DNA of 64,000 bases from contig CBDVDM010000005.1 of assembly GCA_965372745.1 (NCBI GenBank), positions 7,256 through 71,255 on the forward strand, read 5' to 3'. The notes beneath the pieces are model-generated. The model did no database searches, was not told where the DNA came from, and worked only from the letters and a program-made list of their open reading frames with translations. This document shows, in pieces, positions 16,823-25,766 of the stretch (within the stretch, counting starts at the first letter, position 1; each line of letters begins with the position of its first letter). This stretch comes from VRUG01 sp965372745 (lineage in GTDB: Bacteria > Planctomycetota > Phycisphaerae > Sedimentisphaerales > Anaerobacaceae). A program made the position numbers and the translations under genes.

Positions 16823-16843
16823 CTGTCTGTATGTAGCAGACAG
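16823..16843 (+). other. Leader hairpin upstream of rpsB
   Basis: A perfect 7-bp stem, CTGTCTG with CAGACAG, and a 7-nt loop, located in the 5' leader of the rpsB mRNA between the promoter and the ribosome site. Ribosomal protein leaders often hold autoregulatory structures; whether S2 binds this one is unknown. Confidence 0.45.
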
Positions 16844-16875
16844 CATTGGATTTGGAAAAACCTGGAGGTTTGTTT

Positions 16876-17745
16876 GTGGCTAAAGAACTTGCTCGTGAGC
16901 TTATTAACGCGGGAGTCCATTTCGGACATAGTGCAAGTCGATGGAACCCGAAAATGGCACCGTTTATCTTCGCAAAACGTGGAAAAATTCATATTATCGA
17001 CGTTAAAAAGACCCTGGAAGGCGTTCTTATCGCTAAGAAACTCCTGGCAGATATAGTCGCCGGTGGCAAAGACGTGGTCTTTGTGGGCACAAAACGACAG
17101 GCACAGAAAACTGTCAAAGCCACTGCAGAAAAATGCCAGATGCATTACGTTTCAACAAGATGGCTTGGAGGAACACTTACAAACTTTAGAACTATCCGCT
17201 CAAGACTTCAAAGACTCGAACATCTCGAATCAATGCAGCAAAGCGGTACGCTCGAGTCCGAAAGCAAAAAGCAGGCTTCAAGATTAAAACGGGAAATGAG
17301 AAAGATTAAAAGCAACCTTGACGGAATCAGGAAAATGTCTCGTTTGCCTGGTGCCGTTATTGTCGTCGATGCAAAGAAAGAATATCTTGCCCTGCACGAA
17401 GCAAGAAAACTCGGCATCGCAACAGTTGCTTTGCTGGATACCGATTCAAACCCGGATTCCGTTGATGTCGCTATCCCCGCAAATGATGATTCCATCAGGG
17501 CCATTGAGTTAATACTTAATGAATTAGCTGACGCAGTTGCTATAGGAAAAACCATGTCCGGAACACAAAATGCTCAAACAAAACCGCTGTCAAAACGTGT
17601 CCGTTCAAAAAGAGCGCTCGCTCGTGCTGACGAAAACCAGCCACAAACTGAAACCGCGGTTACTGTCAAAGAAGAACCACGAGCAACCACCCCTCAGGCA
17701 CCTGAGCAGGCTTTACAACAGCAAGAGGACAAAACTGAACAGTAA
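16876..17745 (+). CDS. rpsB: 30S ribosomal protein S2 with C-terminal extension
   Basis: S2 joins the small subunit late in assembly and helps anchor S1. Signature blocks: ELINAGVHFGHSASRWNPKM at the N terminus, FVGTKRQAQ, RWLGGTLTNFRTI and PGAVIVVDAKKEYLALHEARKLGI. The start is GTG 16876 with GGAGG 7 nt upstream; an earlier in-frame TTG at 16846 lies before that site and is not used. At 289 residues it is longer than the usual ~240: the last 55 residues are a low-complexity Gln/Glu/Thr/Pro tail of the type often seen in planctomycete ribosomal proteins. Confidence 0.97.
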   Translation: MAKELARELINAGVHFGHSASRWNPKMAPFIFAKRGKIHIIDVKKTLEGVLIAKKLLADIVAGGKDVVFVGTKRQAQKTVKATAEKCQMHYVSTRWLGGTLTNFRTIRSRLQRLEHLESMQQSGTLESESKKQASRLKREMRKIKSNLDGIRKMSRLPGAVIVVDAKKEYLALHEARKLGIATVALLDTDSNPDSVDVAIPANDDSIRAIELILNELADAVAIGKTMSGTQNAQTKPLSKRVRSKRALARADENQPQTETAVTVKEEPRATTPQAPEQALQQQEDKTEQ

Positions 17746-17790
17746 AAATTCGAAACTAAAAAACCTTAAACTAAAATGTATTGAAAATTG

Positions 17791-17833
17791 ACCCCTGTTT
17801 TAGACTCGATTCGAGATTGACACAGGGGTTTGT
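17791..17833 (+). terminator. Terminator/attenuator-like hairpin between rpsB and tsf
   Basis: ACCCCTGT (17791-17798) pairs with ACAGGGGT (17822-17829). The loop holds a second small stem, CTCG/CGAG, and TTTGTTT follows. It could reduce read-through from rpsB into tsf. Confidence 0.7.
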
Positions 17834-17872
17834 TTGCAAAAATAAAACCAAAGATTCAAAGGAGTTTTCAAG

Positions 17873-18739
17873 ATGATGGAAATCTCAGCTGCAACGGTGA
17901 TGAAACTAAGAAAAATGAGCGGGCAGGGCATGATGGACTGCAAAGCTGCCCTTAATGAGTCAGACGGCGATATAGACAAGGCCATGGAAATACTTAGAAA
18001 AAAAGGTCTGGCCACACTTGCTAAACGCGCAGGCAGAGAAACTTCTCAAGGCGTTGTAATGACAAAGGCCTGCGACGATGGAAAAACCGCTTGTTTAATT
18101 ACCCTTTGCTGCGAGACAGATTTCGTTGCTAAAAGTGATGATTTTAACGCTACAAGTCAGATATTAGCCGACTACGCTCTGGCTTGTTCTGCTGATTCGG
18201 GCGTTGAAGCAATCCTCGAAACAGAAATTAACGGCAGGAAATTCCGTGACTGCCTTACTGAGCTTGTCAGCAAAATCGGCGAAAAAACCGAAGTTGGTGA
18301 CTACGCAAAATTCACACTCGATACGCCGGGCCTGATAAGCATTTACATTCACTTCAATAAAAAAATCGGCACAATGCTTCGAATCGAAACCAGCGATGAT
18401 AATGTTGCTGCTGCTGATATAATAAAGCAGGCTGCAAATGATATTGCTATGCATATCACCGCCATAACACCTTTAGCACTCGACAAAGACGGTATTGATA
18501 CTGAAACTATCGAAAAGGAAAAAGCTATTTTCGCCGACCAGGTAAAAAGTAAGCCTGAAAACATTGTCGAAAAAATTATTGAAGGAAAGCTTAAAAAGTT
18601 TTACGCTGAGAACTGTCTTTTAGACCAGCCTTTCGTAAAAGATGACAGCAAAACTGTCGCAGAGGTTCTGGGCCAAGCGGCTAAAGACGCCGGTGGTGAT
18701 GCTAAAATAACTAAGTTTGTCTGTTTTAGTGTCGAATAA
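17873..18739 (+). CDS. tsf: Elongation factor Ts
   Basis: Guanine nucleotide exchange factor for EF-Tu. The 288 residues begin with the UBA-like domain (VMKLRKMSGQGMMDCKAALNESDGDIDKAMEILRKKGL), followed by the TDFVAKSDDF core motif that inserts into EF-Tu and the dimerisation-like half. AAGGAG lies 8 nt before ATG 17873; a second ATG follows immediately. It is second in the rpsB-tsf-pyrH-frr cluster, an order common to many bacteria. Confidence 0.97.
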   Translation: MMEISAATVMKLRKMSGQGMMDCKAALNESDGDIDKAMEILRKKGLATLAKRAGRETSQGVVMTKACDDGKTACLITLCCETDFVAKSDDFNATSQILADYALACSADSGVEAILETEINGRKFRDCLTELVSKIGEKTEVGDYAKFTLDTPGLISIYIHFNKKIGTMLRIETSDDNVAAADIIKQAANDIAMHITAITPLALDKDGIDTETIEKEKAIFADQVKSKPENIVEKIIEGKLKKFYAENCLLDQPFVKDDSKTVAEVLGQAAKDAGGDAKITKFVCFSVE

Positions 18740-18780
18740 AAGTGTCTGGTTTCCATGGTACTGGATGGAATTGTCAAAAT

Positions 18781-19497
18781 ATGGCAAGGAGCAAATACAA
18801 ACGCGTGCTGTTAAAACTATCCGGTGAGAGCTTTTGCAAACCGGGCGAATTCGGCATCGACGGCGAAAAACTAAAATCTATTGCCCAAACTATACGCCGG
18901 TTATGCAAACTCGGCCCGCAGGTTGCTATTGTTGTCGGCGCCGGAAATATCCTCCGCGGTGAAAAATTTTCTCAGGAGAGCCAGATTCCAAGAAACACCG
19001 CTGATTACATGGGTATGCTCGCTACCATAATCAATGCCTGTGCCCTGCAGGAAACTCTCGAAAAAATAGGCCAACCTACAAGGGTCTTAAGTGCTATCGA
19101 GGTCACTGCAATTTGCGAAAGATTCATTCGAAGAAGGGCACTTCGGCATCTCGAACGCGGAAGGGTTGCTATTTTGGCCGGAGGAACAGGGAACCCTTTT
19201 TTCACAACAGATACCTGCGCAGCCTTAAGAGCCTCAGAGCTTGATGCCGACCTTTTGATAAAAGCGACGAAGGTCAAAGGTGTTTACAGCGCTGACCCAA
19301 ATAAAGATAGTAATGCTGAATTCTTTAAACAGCTATCATATGGAGATGTCTTAAAGAAAAATCTTAAAATTATGGACCATTCCGCTATCAGTCTTTGCCG
19401 GGAAAACAATATACCTATTATTGTTTTAAATATCTTCGAAGAGGACAACATCGCAAAAGCCATTAAAGGCGAGCAGGTCGGAACGTTAATTTGCTAA
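18781..19497 (+). CDS. pyrH: Uridylate kinase
   Basis: Amino-acid-kinase-fold UMP kinase. The 238 residues begin MARSKYKRVLLKLSGESF, the typical family start, followed by VGAGNILRG, ADYMGMLATIINA, VAILAGGTGNPFFTTD and LIKATKVKGVYSADP. The frame is open upstream to 18742, but the extra 13 residues do not fit the family and no good ribosome site is seen there, so ATG 18781 is preferred. It lies between tsf and frr. Confidence 0.95.
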   Translation: MARSKYKRVLLKLSGESFCKPGEFGIDGEKLKSIAQTIRRLCKLGPQVAIVVGAGNILRGEKFSQESQIPRNTADYMGMLATIINACALQETLEKIGQPTRVLSAIEVTAICERFIRRRALRHLERGRVAILAGGTGNPFFTTDTCAALRASELDADLLIKATKVKGVYSADPNKDSNAEFFKQLSYGDVLKKNLKIMDHSAISLCRENNIPIIVLNIFEEDNIAKAIKGEQVGTLIC

Positions 19498-19512
19498 CTA
19501 CGAAGGGTCTTT

Positions 19513-20073
19513 ATGCCTGTTAGAGAAATTGTCAATGAACATAAATCGAAGATGGAAAAAGCTGCACAGGTTTTGCAGGACAGCCTAAAAGCACTGAGAA
19601 CCGGAAGAGCTTCTACCGGACTTATTGAAAATCTCAGGGTTGATTATTATGGCACACAAACTCCTTTGAAACAAATGGCTACTATGGCTACACCACAGGC
19701 AGACACGATTATTATCAAACCCTTCGACCCTGCTTGTCTAAAGGATATCGAAAAAGCAATTAAAAACAGTGACTTAAGTATCGCTCCTATGATCGACGGC
19801 AAAATGATAAGGCTCAATATCCCACCACTCAGCGAAGAAAGAAGAGCACAGATTGCCGGCCAGATTAAACAGGCAGGTGAACAGGCAAAAATCAGTCTCC
19901 GCAATATCAGAAGAGACGCAAACAAACAGCTTGATAAAGAACAGAAAGACAAACTCATAACTGAGGATGGTCGCGATGACGGAAAGAAGCAAATCGATGA
20001 TATTACAAAGGATTTTACCAATAAGATTGACTCAGTAGTTAAAACCAAGTCTGATGAAGTTATGCTCGATTAG
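19513..20073 (+). CDS. frr: Ribosome recycling factor
   Basis: Splits post-termination ribosomes with EF-G. At 186 residues it has the family length and motifs: LRTGRASTGLIENLRVDYYG, MATMATPQADTIIIKPFD, RLNIPPLSEERR and the closing DDGKKQIDDITKDFTNKID. It is last of the rpsB-tsf-pyrH-frr run, 15 bp after pyrH. Confidence 0.97.
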   Translation: MPVREIVNEHKSKMEKAAQVLQDSLKALRTGRASTGLIENLRVDYYGTQTPLKQMATMATPQADTIIIKPFDPACLKDIEKAIKNSDLSIAPMIDGKMIRLNIPPLSEERRAQIAGQIKQAGEQAKISLRNIRRDANKQLDKEQKDKLITEDGRDDGKKQIDDITKDFTNKIDSVVKTKSDEVMLD

Positions 20074-20183
20074 TTAGTATATTCTTTTTATGACGTTTGA
20101 TTTTTAATGTACTATATGCTTTTCCCCGATGTATTGTTGTGTTGGATAGTTTGAAACTTTAATCTTAGTTGGGGGAGAAAATA

Positions 20184-23100
20184 ATGCAAACCCAAATGTC
20201 CTCGGAAAAACCATTAGCTGCTGTCAAAACTAAAATACTGTTATCGTTGTCGGCTGTGCTGCTTATTTTAATTTTGCTCATTTTTTTCCTTGTGCCAGCT
20301 TATATTTCCAGTCATGCCGGCCGAAAGGTGATTTTAAGTAAAATCAACAACTCCATCAACGGCCAGACAGATTTTGCAAGCCTTTCAATGGGCTGGTTCA
20401 AAGGCCTTAGGCTTAAAAGTATCAGCTACAACGACGATACAGGCCAAACTTTCGTTAAAATAAAACAGATAGACGCAAAGCCTCATTATTTTTCTATTTT
20501 GTTCGGCAATTTATCTTTCGGCAAAACTATTATAGATGAGCCTCAGGTGGAAATCAGACTCGAGCCCATGCCTGCCACTGAAAGAATAACCCATAATTCG
20601 AACAGTAAAGACATAACAAAACCTATCGGTCTGCCAATTTCAAGAATCGACCTTGTTGTAAAAGACGGCAATTTAAAAGTTACTGACCCTCACGCCGGCA
20701 TCGTTGAGTTTGCCGACATAAACTCAAAAGTAAATTTAAGGCCGCCGGGTGAGAAAACAGATTTCGATTTAAATACTGCCGTTGTCGCCGAAGGCAAACA
20801 ATCAAAAATTCACGTAAGCGGCACCGGCTGGACATTAAAAGGCGTCAGCGGCTCTGTGCTGGTTGAAATCGAAGAGTTAGACCTTGCTTCGTTGGGGCCA
20901 CTATTTTCCCTGGCAAAACTTGAGGTACAGACAAGCGGTAACATTTCTGCCAACATTAAAACAAAAATCAAAAACGGCCAGATTGAAGAATCTATCGGCA
21001 GCATTAAAGCAAAGAACATCGATATCACAGGCCCTGCCTTAAAGGGCGACCGGCTACAAACCAGTCGACTCGACCTCGATGTAAAAATGAAAACCACGAA
21101 AGAAACCATAAACATCGAGACCCTGAAAATTAACAGCGATATGGCAAATGCAGTGATAACCGGAATTGTCCCGAAAACTGCTGAATCTTTCGCTGACTTC
21201 CTCGAACCCGACTCAAGATATGATTTAAAAGCAACCTTCGACTGTAACGTCGCTGCCATTCTCTCTCAAATGCCACATACCTTTAAACTTAAAGAACAAA
21301 TGACTATAACATCCGGAAAACTTGAGGGTCACATTGAAACCTTCACTGAGGACAAACAAAGAAAAATTAAAGGATGGGCAAATCTCGACGGGCTGACCGG
21401 CAATATCAAAGAAAAACAAATTGCTCTGGCAAAACCAATACAGGCCAAGCTCCAGATTACATCAGACAAAAAAACGGTCAACTATGACCTGCTGGATATA
21501 TCATCATCATTTTGCTCGTTTACTGCTTCAGGTACAAGCAATGCACTTGAATATGAAGCAAGTGCTGATTTTGCAAAATTACAACAGGAACTGGGCCAGT
21601 TCGTCGATATGGGCCAATATTCCTTTGCAGGTCAGGCTGTTGAAAAAGGAGTTCTTTCCGGCAACAAAGATAAATTCTCTGCTGTAGGCTCTGCAAGCAT
21701 TACTAACTTTCGGGTATCCAAACCCGGCGTCACTGCCTTCGAGCCGCAAACAGATATCGATTTTTCAGTAATAATCGAACCGCCGAAAGATATTATAACG
21801 GTAGAGCTTATGGACACCAGAACAAGTTTCGGCCGAGTTACCACCAAAGATGCTGTCATCCCTATTGGCAAAGAGACTGAAAAGTCACTCAAGCTTCCAA
21901 TCTCTGTTAACGTTAGCCTGGAAAAGATAAAGCCTTTTGTTGTAATGTTCGCCGGTCTGCCTCGAAAAACACAAATCGCCGGCAATGTCCAGTCTCAAAT
22001 CCTGCTTACCTCCAGAAAAGATGCTTACTATATAAAAACAGATTCAACTGAAATTAAAAACCTCTCAATTAACACAACTGACCAGGAAAAACCTTTCACT
22101 CAGGACAATGTGTTTTTCACCTGCGAGGCCGAAGTTAATCCCGAAGATAAAACCTTCGATGTGACATGGGACCTGGCAAGTCCAAAGATAAAAATAAAAG
22201 GCGACCTTCGAAAGGATACCAAAAAAGACCAGACCAATTTGCAGGGAAAAGCTGATTGCCGATATGACTGGGCGGCTGTCAGTACAGTGGCTTCTGCATT
22301 CCTGCCCACCGGCTTTAACATCAGGGGGCAATCTCAAAATAAGTTCGATTTCAAAAGCAGCTATCCAACCAATCAGCCTGAAAAGCTCATGCAAAATCTC
22401 AGTACCGAAGCTACTCTCGGCTTTGACAGCGCCGAATATATGGGTTTAAATTTCGGTCCTACTAAACTGGATGTCCGGATCCAAAAGGGTATATTGGAGG
22501 TGGCACCATTTACAACCACAGCAAATAAAGGTACATTGAGTTTCGCCGGAAAAGCTGACTTCAATAAGACTCCAACACTTTTTGAAATTCCCGAACCAAT
22601 TGAAATCGCAAATGGCATTCAAATCAATGATGAAACTACGAGAAAACTTTTAATGTATGTCAATCCCGTTTTTGCTAATGCCGTTAATGTCAGCGGAGTT
22701 GCCAGCTTTAACTGTGAAAAACTTGCAATTCCCTTACGAAAAGCAACTGAAAAAAACCTTACTGTTATTGGCACAATTGCCATTGATGATATTCAACTTC
22801 AATCTTCAGACCTGCTTGGCCAGATACTCGCTGCTTCCGGCTCAGGCAAATCCTCTCGCGGTATAACTATGCATCCTACAAGATTTGTTCTGGAAAACGG
22901 GTATCTGAGATATGACAATATGCAGATGGATGTTGACAGAAAACCAATAAACTTTAAAGGTGTTATAGGTCTGAATAAAAGTCTTAATATGACCGTCGTG
23001 CTCCCTTATACTTCCAGAGGAAAAACTATAACGGTTGACGAAGAATACTCCGGGCAAAGATTAGCGATATCTCTTAGAGGAACACTCGATAAACCTGAGC

Positions 23101-23186
23101 TTGATGTTGGTAAGCTCATAGAAGACCAGTTGAGACAGCAAATAGAGGAAAAGCTCCGTGAGAAGCTCGGAGAATTGTTTAAGTAA
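20184..23186 (+). CDS. Large AsmA/TamB-like envelope protein
   Basis: A 1000-residue protein with one N-terminal membrane anchor (about 18-45, LLSLSAVLLILILLIFFLVPAYI) and a long periplasmic portion built of repeated short beta strands, as in AsmA-like/TamB proteins thought to form a hydrophobic groove that bridges the envelope. The start of the exposed part (INGQTDFASLSMGWFKGLRLKSIS, then DEPQVEIRLEP) is typical of AsmA N termini, and the C terminus (GLNKSLNMTVVLPYT..., RLAISLRGTLDKPELDV) of the AsmA C-terminal domain. ATG 20184 has GGGGGAG upstream; an in-frame TTG at 20169 is ignored. A role in phospholipid transport or outer-membrane integrity is inference. Confidence 0.8.
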   Translation: MQTQMSSEKPLAAVKTKILLSLSAVLLILILLIFFLVPAYISSHAGRKVILSKINNSINGQTDFASLSMGWFKGLRLKSISYNDDTGQTFVKIKQIDAKPHYFSILFGNLSFGKTIIDEPQVEIRLEPMPATERITHNSNSKDITKPIGLPISRIDLVVKDGNLKVTDPHAGIVEFADINSKVNLRPPGEKTDFDLNTAVVAEGKQSKIHVSGTGWTLKGVSGSVLVEIEELDLASLGPLFSLAKLEVQTSGNISANIKTKIKNGQIEESIGSIKAKNIDITGPALKGDRLQTSRLDLDVKMKTTKETINIETLKINSDMANAVITGIVPKTAESFADFLEPDSRYDLKATFDCNVAAILSQMPHTFKLKEQMTITSGKLEGHIETFTEDKQRKIKGWANLDGLTGNIKEKQIALAKPIQAKLQITSDKKTVNYDLLDISSSFCSFTASGTSNALEYEASADFAKLQQELGQFVDMGQYSFAGQAVEKGVLSGNKDKFSAVGSASITNFRVSKPGVTAFEPQTDIDFSVIIEPPKDIITVELMDTRTSFGRVTTKDAVIPIGKETEKSLKLPISVNVSLEKIKPFVVMFAGLPRKTQIAGNVQSQILLTSRKDAYYIKTDSTEIKNLSINTTDQEKPFTQDNVFFTCEAEVNPEDKTFDVTWDLASPKIKIKGDLRKDTKKDQTNLQGKADCRYDWAAVSTVASAFLPTGFNIRGQSQNKFDFKSSYPTNQPEKLMQNLSTEATLGFDSAEYMGLNFGPTKLDVRIQKGILEVAPFTTTANKGTLSFAGKADFNKTPTLFEIPEPIEIANGIQINDETTRKLLMYVNPVFANAVNVSGVASFNCEKLAIPLRKATEKNLTVIGTIAIDDIQLQSSDLLGQILAASGSGKSSRGITMHPTRFVLENGYLRYDNMQMDVDRKPINFKGVIGLNKSLNMTVVLPYTSRGKTITVDEEYSGQRLAISLRGTLDKPELDVGKLIEDQLRQQIEEKLREKLGELFK

Positions 23187-23243
23187 TAGTCCGAATTGGT
23201 CGAAATTTTATTATTGGGCATACTTAAATTTAGAGGTGTGTAA

Positions 23244-24572
23244 ATGCTGACAAAACTTTTATCTACGCCGACCGCTCAGCTGGGAAAAGCCGGACGATTC
23301 GCCGTTTTTCAAATTAAGCTCTGGTCTCACTGTGCAAGACTGCTGAGAAAAAACAGGGCGGGCCAGCAGGCCGCTGCTCTTTCATATCATACCATCTTCG
23401 GAGCTGTTCCGCTGGCAATCGTGATGCTGTTAATCTTTCAGCTTTTTCCCGCTTATAAAAATGTCGGCGATAAAGTAAAGTTTTTTGTCTATGACCAGTT
23501 ACATCTTTCAACAATTGAATTCACACCCGACGACGAAATGCCACAGGAAAAAGTGAAAATTACTGACAACATCGATAAAATAGTCGCAAAGTTCTTCACC
23601 GGCACAAACACAGGTGCCATCACTCTTTTCAGCGTTCTCATTGTCATCTGGGCCGCACTTGCACTGCTTTCAACTATTGAAAGGGCTTTTAACCGCATCT
23701 GGCATGTCACAAGGGGCAGAAGTTTTATTCATCGAGTAATTAATTACTGGGCGCTGTTGACTCTTGGTCCGCTGCTTCTCGGTGCCGGTATTTATATCAG
23801 CACCAAATACACAATGCTCGGCAGAGTCCAGCAAACTGTTCTGTCAACTATGACGCCCCAATTGTTGTCTTACATAATCGCAACAGTTACTTTTTTCCTT
23901 CTTTACTTTGTTCTGCCAAACACCAAGGTTCAGACAAAATCCGCCATCTGGGGTGCTGCTGTTGCTGCATTGGTCTGGTCTCTCGCAAAAACCGGTTTCG
24001 GATATTATGTCACCGAGGTAAAACCGTATAGCACCGTCTATGGTGTTATGGCATTGGTACCAATTACCGTACTCTGGATTTATGCCACATGGCTTGTTGT
24101 TTTATTCGGCCTGCAACTCACCTTTACGACTCAACACTTAAGCTCCCTCGACGCTGCAGAAATAGCTACCGCTCAAAAAAATGAAGATTACTTTATTGCA
24201 AATGATACCACAGTTATAAACATTGTCCGGGAAATTGCCGCCGGCTTCGAGCAAAACAACGCCCCCGTCGAGGCCCAGGTCATCTCAAGTAAATTAAACA
24301 TCCCTGCGGATTTCACTGAAAAAATTCTAAATCATCTTGTTGTCAGCGGAATTTTAATCAAGAGTTCAGATCCAAAAGTCGGTTTCATGCCGGCTCAGGA
24401 CCCTGAAAATATTAAGCTCTCTCTTATCGACCAGGCTGTCGCTGCTGCAGGTTTTGCTCAATCGGCAATCGACCAGCCCGAATCCATTAAAAAAATAACG
24501 CAGGAAAAACAAGACACCCTCGCTCGGTACAATCTAAAACAGATACTAAATCCCGGACAAGAGCAAAGCTGA
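23244..24572 (+). CDS. YihY/BrkB-family inner-membrane protein
   Basis: A 442-residue protein. The N-terminal 300 residues show the YihY/virulence factor BrkB pattern: NRAGQQAAALSYHTIFGAVPLAIVM, TIERAFNRIWHVTRGRSF, then several membrane helices ending YGVMALVPITVLWIYATWLVVLFGLQLTF. About 130 cytoplasmic C-terminal residues resemble a winged-helix segment (VIINIVREIAAGFEQ-like, KILNHLVVSGILIKSS), as found in some family members. Once called RNase BN, the family has no proven nuclease activity. GAGGTG precedes the ATG. It is 57 bp downstream of the AsmA-like gene. Confidence 0.88.
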   Translation: MLTKLLSTPTAQLGKAGRFAVFQIKLWSHCARLLRKNRAGQQAAALSYHTIFGAVPLAIVMLLIFQLFPAYKNVGDKVKFFVYDQLHLSTIEFTPDDEMPQEKVKITDNIDKIVAKFFTGTNTGAITLFSVLIVIWAALALLSTIERAFNRIWHVTRGRSFIHRVINYWALLTLGPLLLGAGIYISTKYTMLGRVQQTVLSTMTPQLLSYIIATVTFFLLYFVLPNTKVQTKSAIWGAAVAALVWSLAKTGFGYYVTEVKPYSTVYGVMALVPITVLWIYATWLVVLFGLQLTFTTQHLSSLDAAEIATAQKNEDYFIANDTTVINIVREIAAGFEQNNAPVEAQVISSKLNIPADFTEKILNHLVVSGILIKSSDPKVGFMPAQDPENIKLSLIDQAVAAAGFAQSAIDQPESIKKITQEKQDTLARYNLKQILNPGQEQS

Positions 24573-24574
24573 TA

Positions 24575-24991
24575 TTATTCGCCGATGATTTTTACAAGTA
24601 CTCGCTTTTTTCTTTTTCCATCGAATTCGCCGTAGAATATCTGTTCCCACGGCCCGAAATCCAGCTTACCTTTTGTAACGGCAACAACAACTTCTCTGCC
24701 CATTATAGTGCGTTTTAAATGAGCGTCTGCATTGTCTTCGAACCCATTGTGCTTATATTGTGAATACGGTTTTTCCGGTGCCAGCTTTTCCAGCCATACT
24801 TCGAAGTCCTGATGCAGACCAGTTTCATTATCGTTAATAAAAACACTTGCAGTAATATGCATTGCATTACACAGCACAAGACCTTCGGTAATGCCGCTTT
24901 CTTCAAGGCATCGCTGAACCTCAGGAGTAATATTAATTAACTGCCGCCGCTGAGTGGTATCGAACCAGAGTTCTTTTCTGTAGCTTTTCAT
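24575..24991 (-). CDS. YjbQ family protein (UPF0047; secondary thiamine-phosphate synthase type)
   Basis: A 138-residue member of the YjbQ/UPF0047 family, some of which have weak thiamine-phosphate synthase activity in vitro; the physiological role is open. Family marks are GLVLCNAMHITASVFINDNE (metal-site His), HQDFEVWLEKLAP, NADAHLKRTIMGREVVVAVTKGKLDFGPWEQIFYGEFDG near the end. It converges with the YihY gene (2 bp gap) and has no obvious link to it. Given the thiamine genes elsewhere in the window, a vitamin B1 side role is possible but unproven. Confidence 0.92.
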   Translation of the reverse strand: MKSYRKELWFDTTQRRQLINITPEVQRCLEESGITEGLVLCNAMHITASVFINDNETGLHQDFEVWLEKLAPEKPYSQYKHNGFEDNADAHLKRTIMGREVVVAVTKGKLDFGPWEQIFYGEFDGKRKKRVLVKIIGE

Positions 24992-25113
24992 AATATCCTG
25001 ACATTTTGCTCCGCAGATCTTCGATAGCCCATTAAACGGTTATAGAACATAATTTTCTCCGTACGACATCCCACAGCAAAAAGTTGAAGTAGGCGTAGAG
25101 GCGCTGGGGGTGA

Positions 25114-25300
25114 AATTGGGTTTGATTGGGTTGCCGAGACGACGTCGGGCAATTAACGACGAATTGTGTTTTTGCTCGTGGTAATTGGGTTTGATTGGGT
25201 TTGTTTTTCTCATAAGTGCAAAGGTGTAAATTTTTGTAATCGGTTATTGGGTAGGTGTTTAGGTTCATTTTAGCATTTAGCAAATTGGGTTTGTTTTTCA
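25114..25300 (+). repeat. Cluster of GGGTTTG-type repeats
   Basis: AATTGGGTTTGATTGGGTT occurs at about 25114-25132 and again at 25183-25201. ATTGGGTTTGTTTTTC occurs at about 25194-25209 and 25284-25299. Read on the minus strand this yields low-complexity Lys-Pro-Asn-Gln-Thr-Gln codons, giving a spurious 89-codon frame. It looks like a multi-copy intergenic element rather than a gene. Confidence 0.7.
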
Positions 25301-25329
25301 TATTAATCGTGGTTTGTGGTTCATTGTTC

Positions 25330-25766
25330 GTTATTGATAAATGATTATTGATTATTTTAACCCGTCAGTTAGATATGTATTGTACAACATTTAATGTTTG
25401 ATGTAAAGTGTTTTTTTTAGCCATCCCGACCCTCCTACGGCGAGCGGGACTTCCGCTTCGCTCCAGCAGAGAACACAGAGATATAAAAATATAAATCCGT
25501 GTAAATCAGTCCCGATGTATCGGGAAAGAAGTTCCGCCGACCTGTCCTCCGTAGCTTCAGCGAAGGATGGAAGGCGGTTAATTTATATCGGTGATGGAAA
25601 TTCTGGAGAAAATACGAAGCGATTCAACGGGAAAAATGTGAGGAAATAACGCCCAGAAAGTCTGTAACCGTTCACGGTCAAAAGTTTGCTTCAGTCGTTT
25701 ACAACTCCTTCGCAATGACAAAATGCTTAAGATACCGTATGGTCAATTTATTGTCCATCCTATGAA
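25330..25766. other. Non-coding accessory DNA, no gene seen
   Basis: AT-rich spacer holding a GC-rich patch at about 25425-25470 (CCTCCTACGGCGAGCGGGACTT) and another at 25530-25580 (CGACCTGTCCTCCGTAGC...), both resembling repeat debris. No frame with a start, ribosome site and sensible composition was found. Confidence 0.5.

Noticed and set aside
25032..25301. Minus-strand 89-codon frame with Lys-Pro-Asn-Gln-Thr-Gln repeats
   Set aside because: It is produced by the GGGTTTG repeats; no ribosome site and no protein-like composition.
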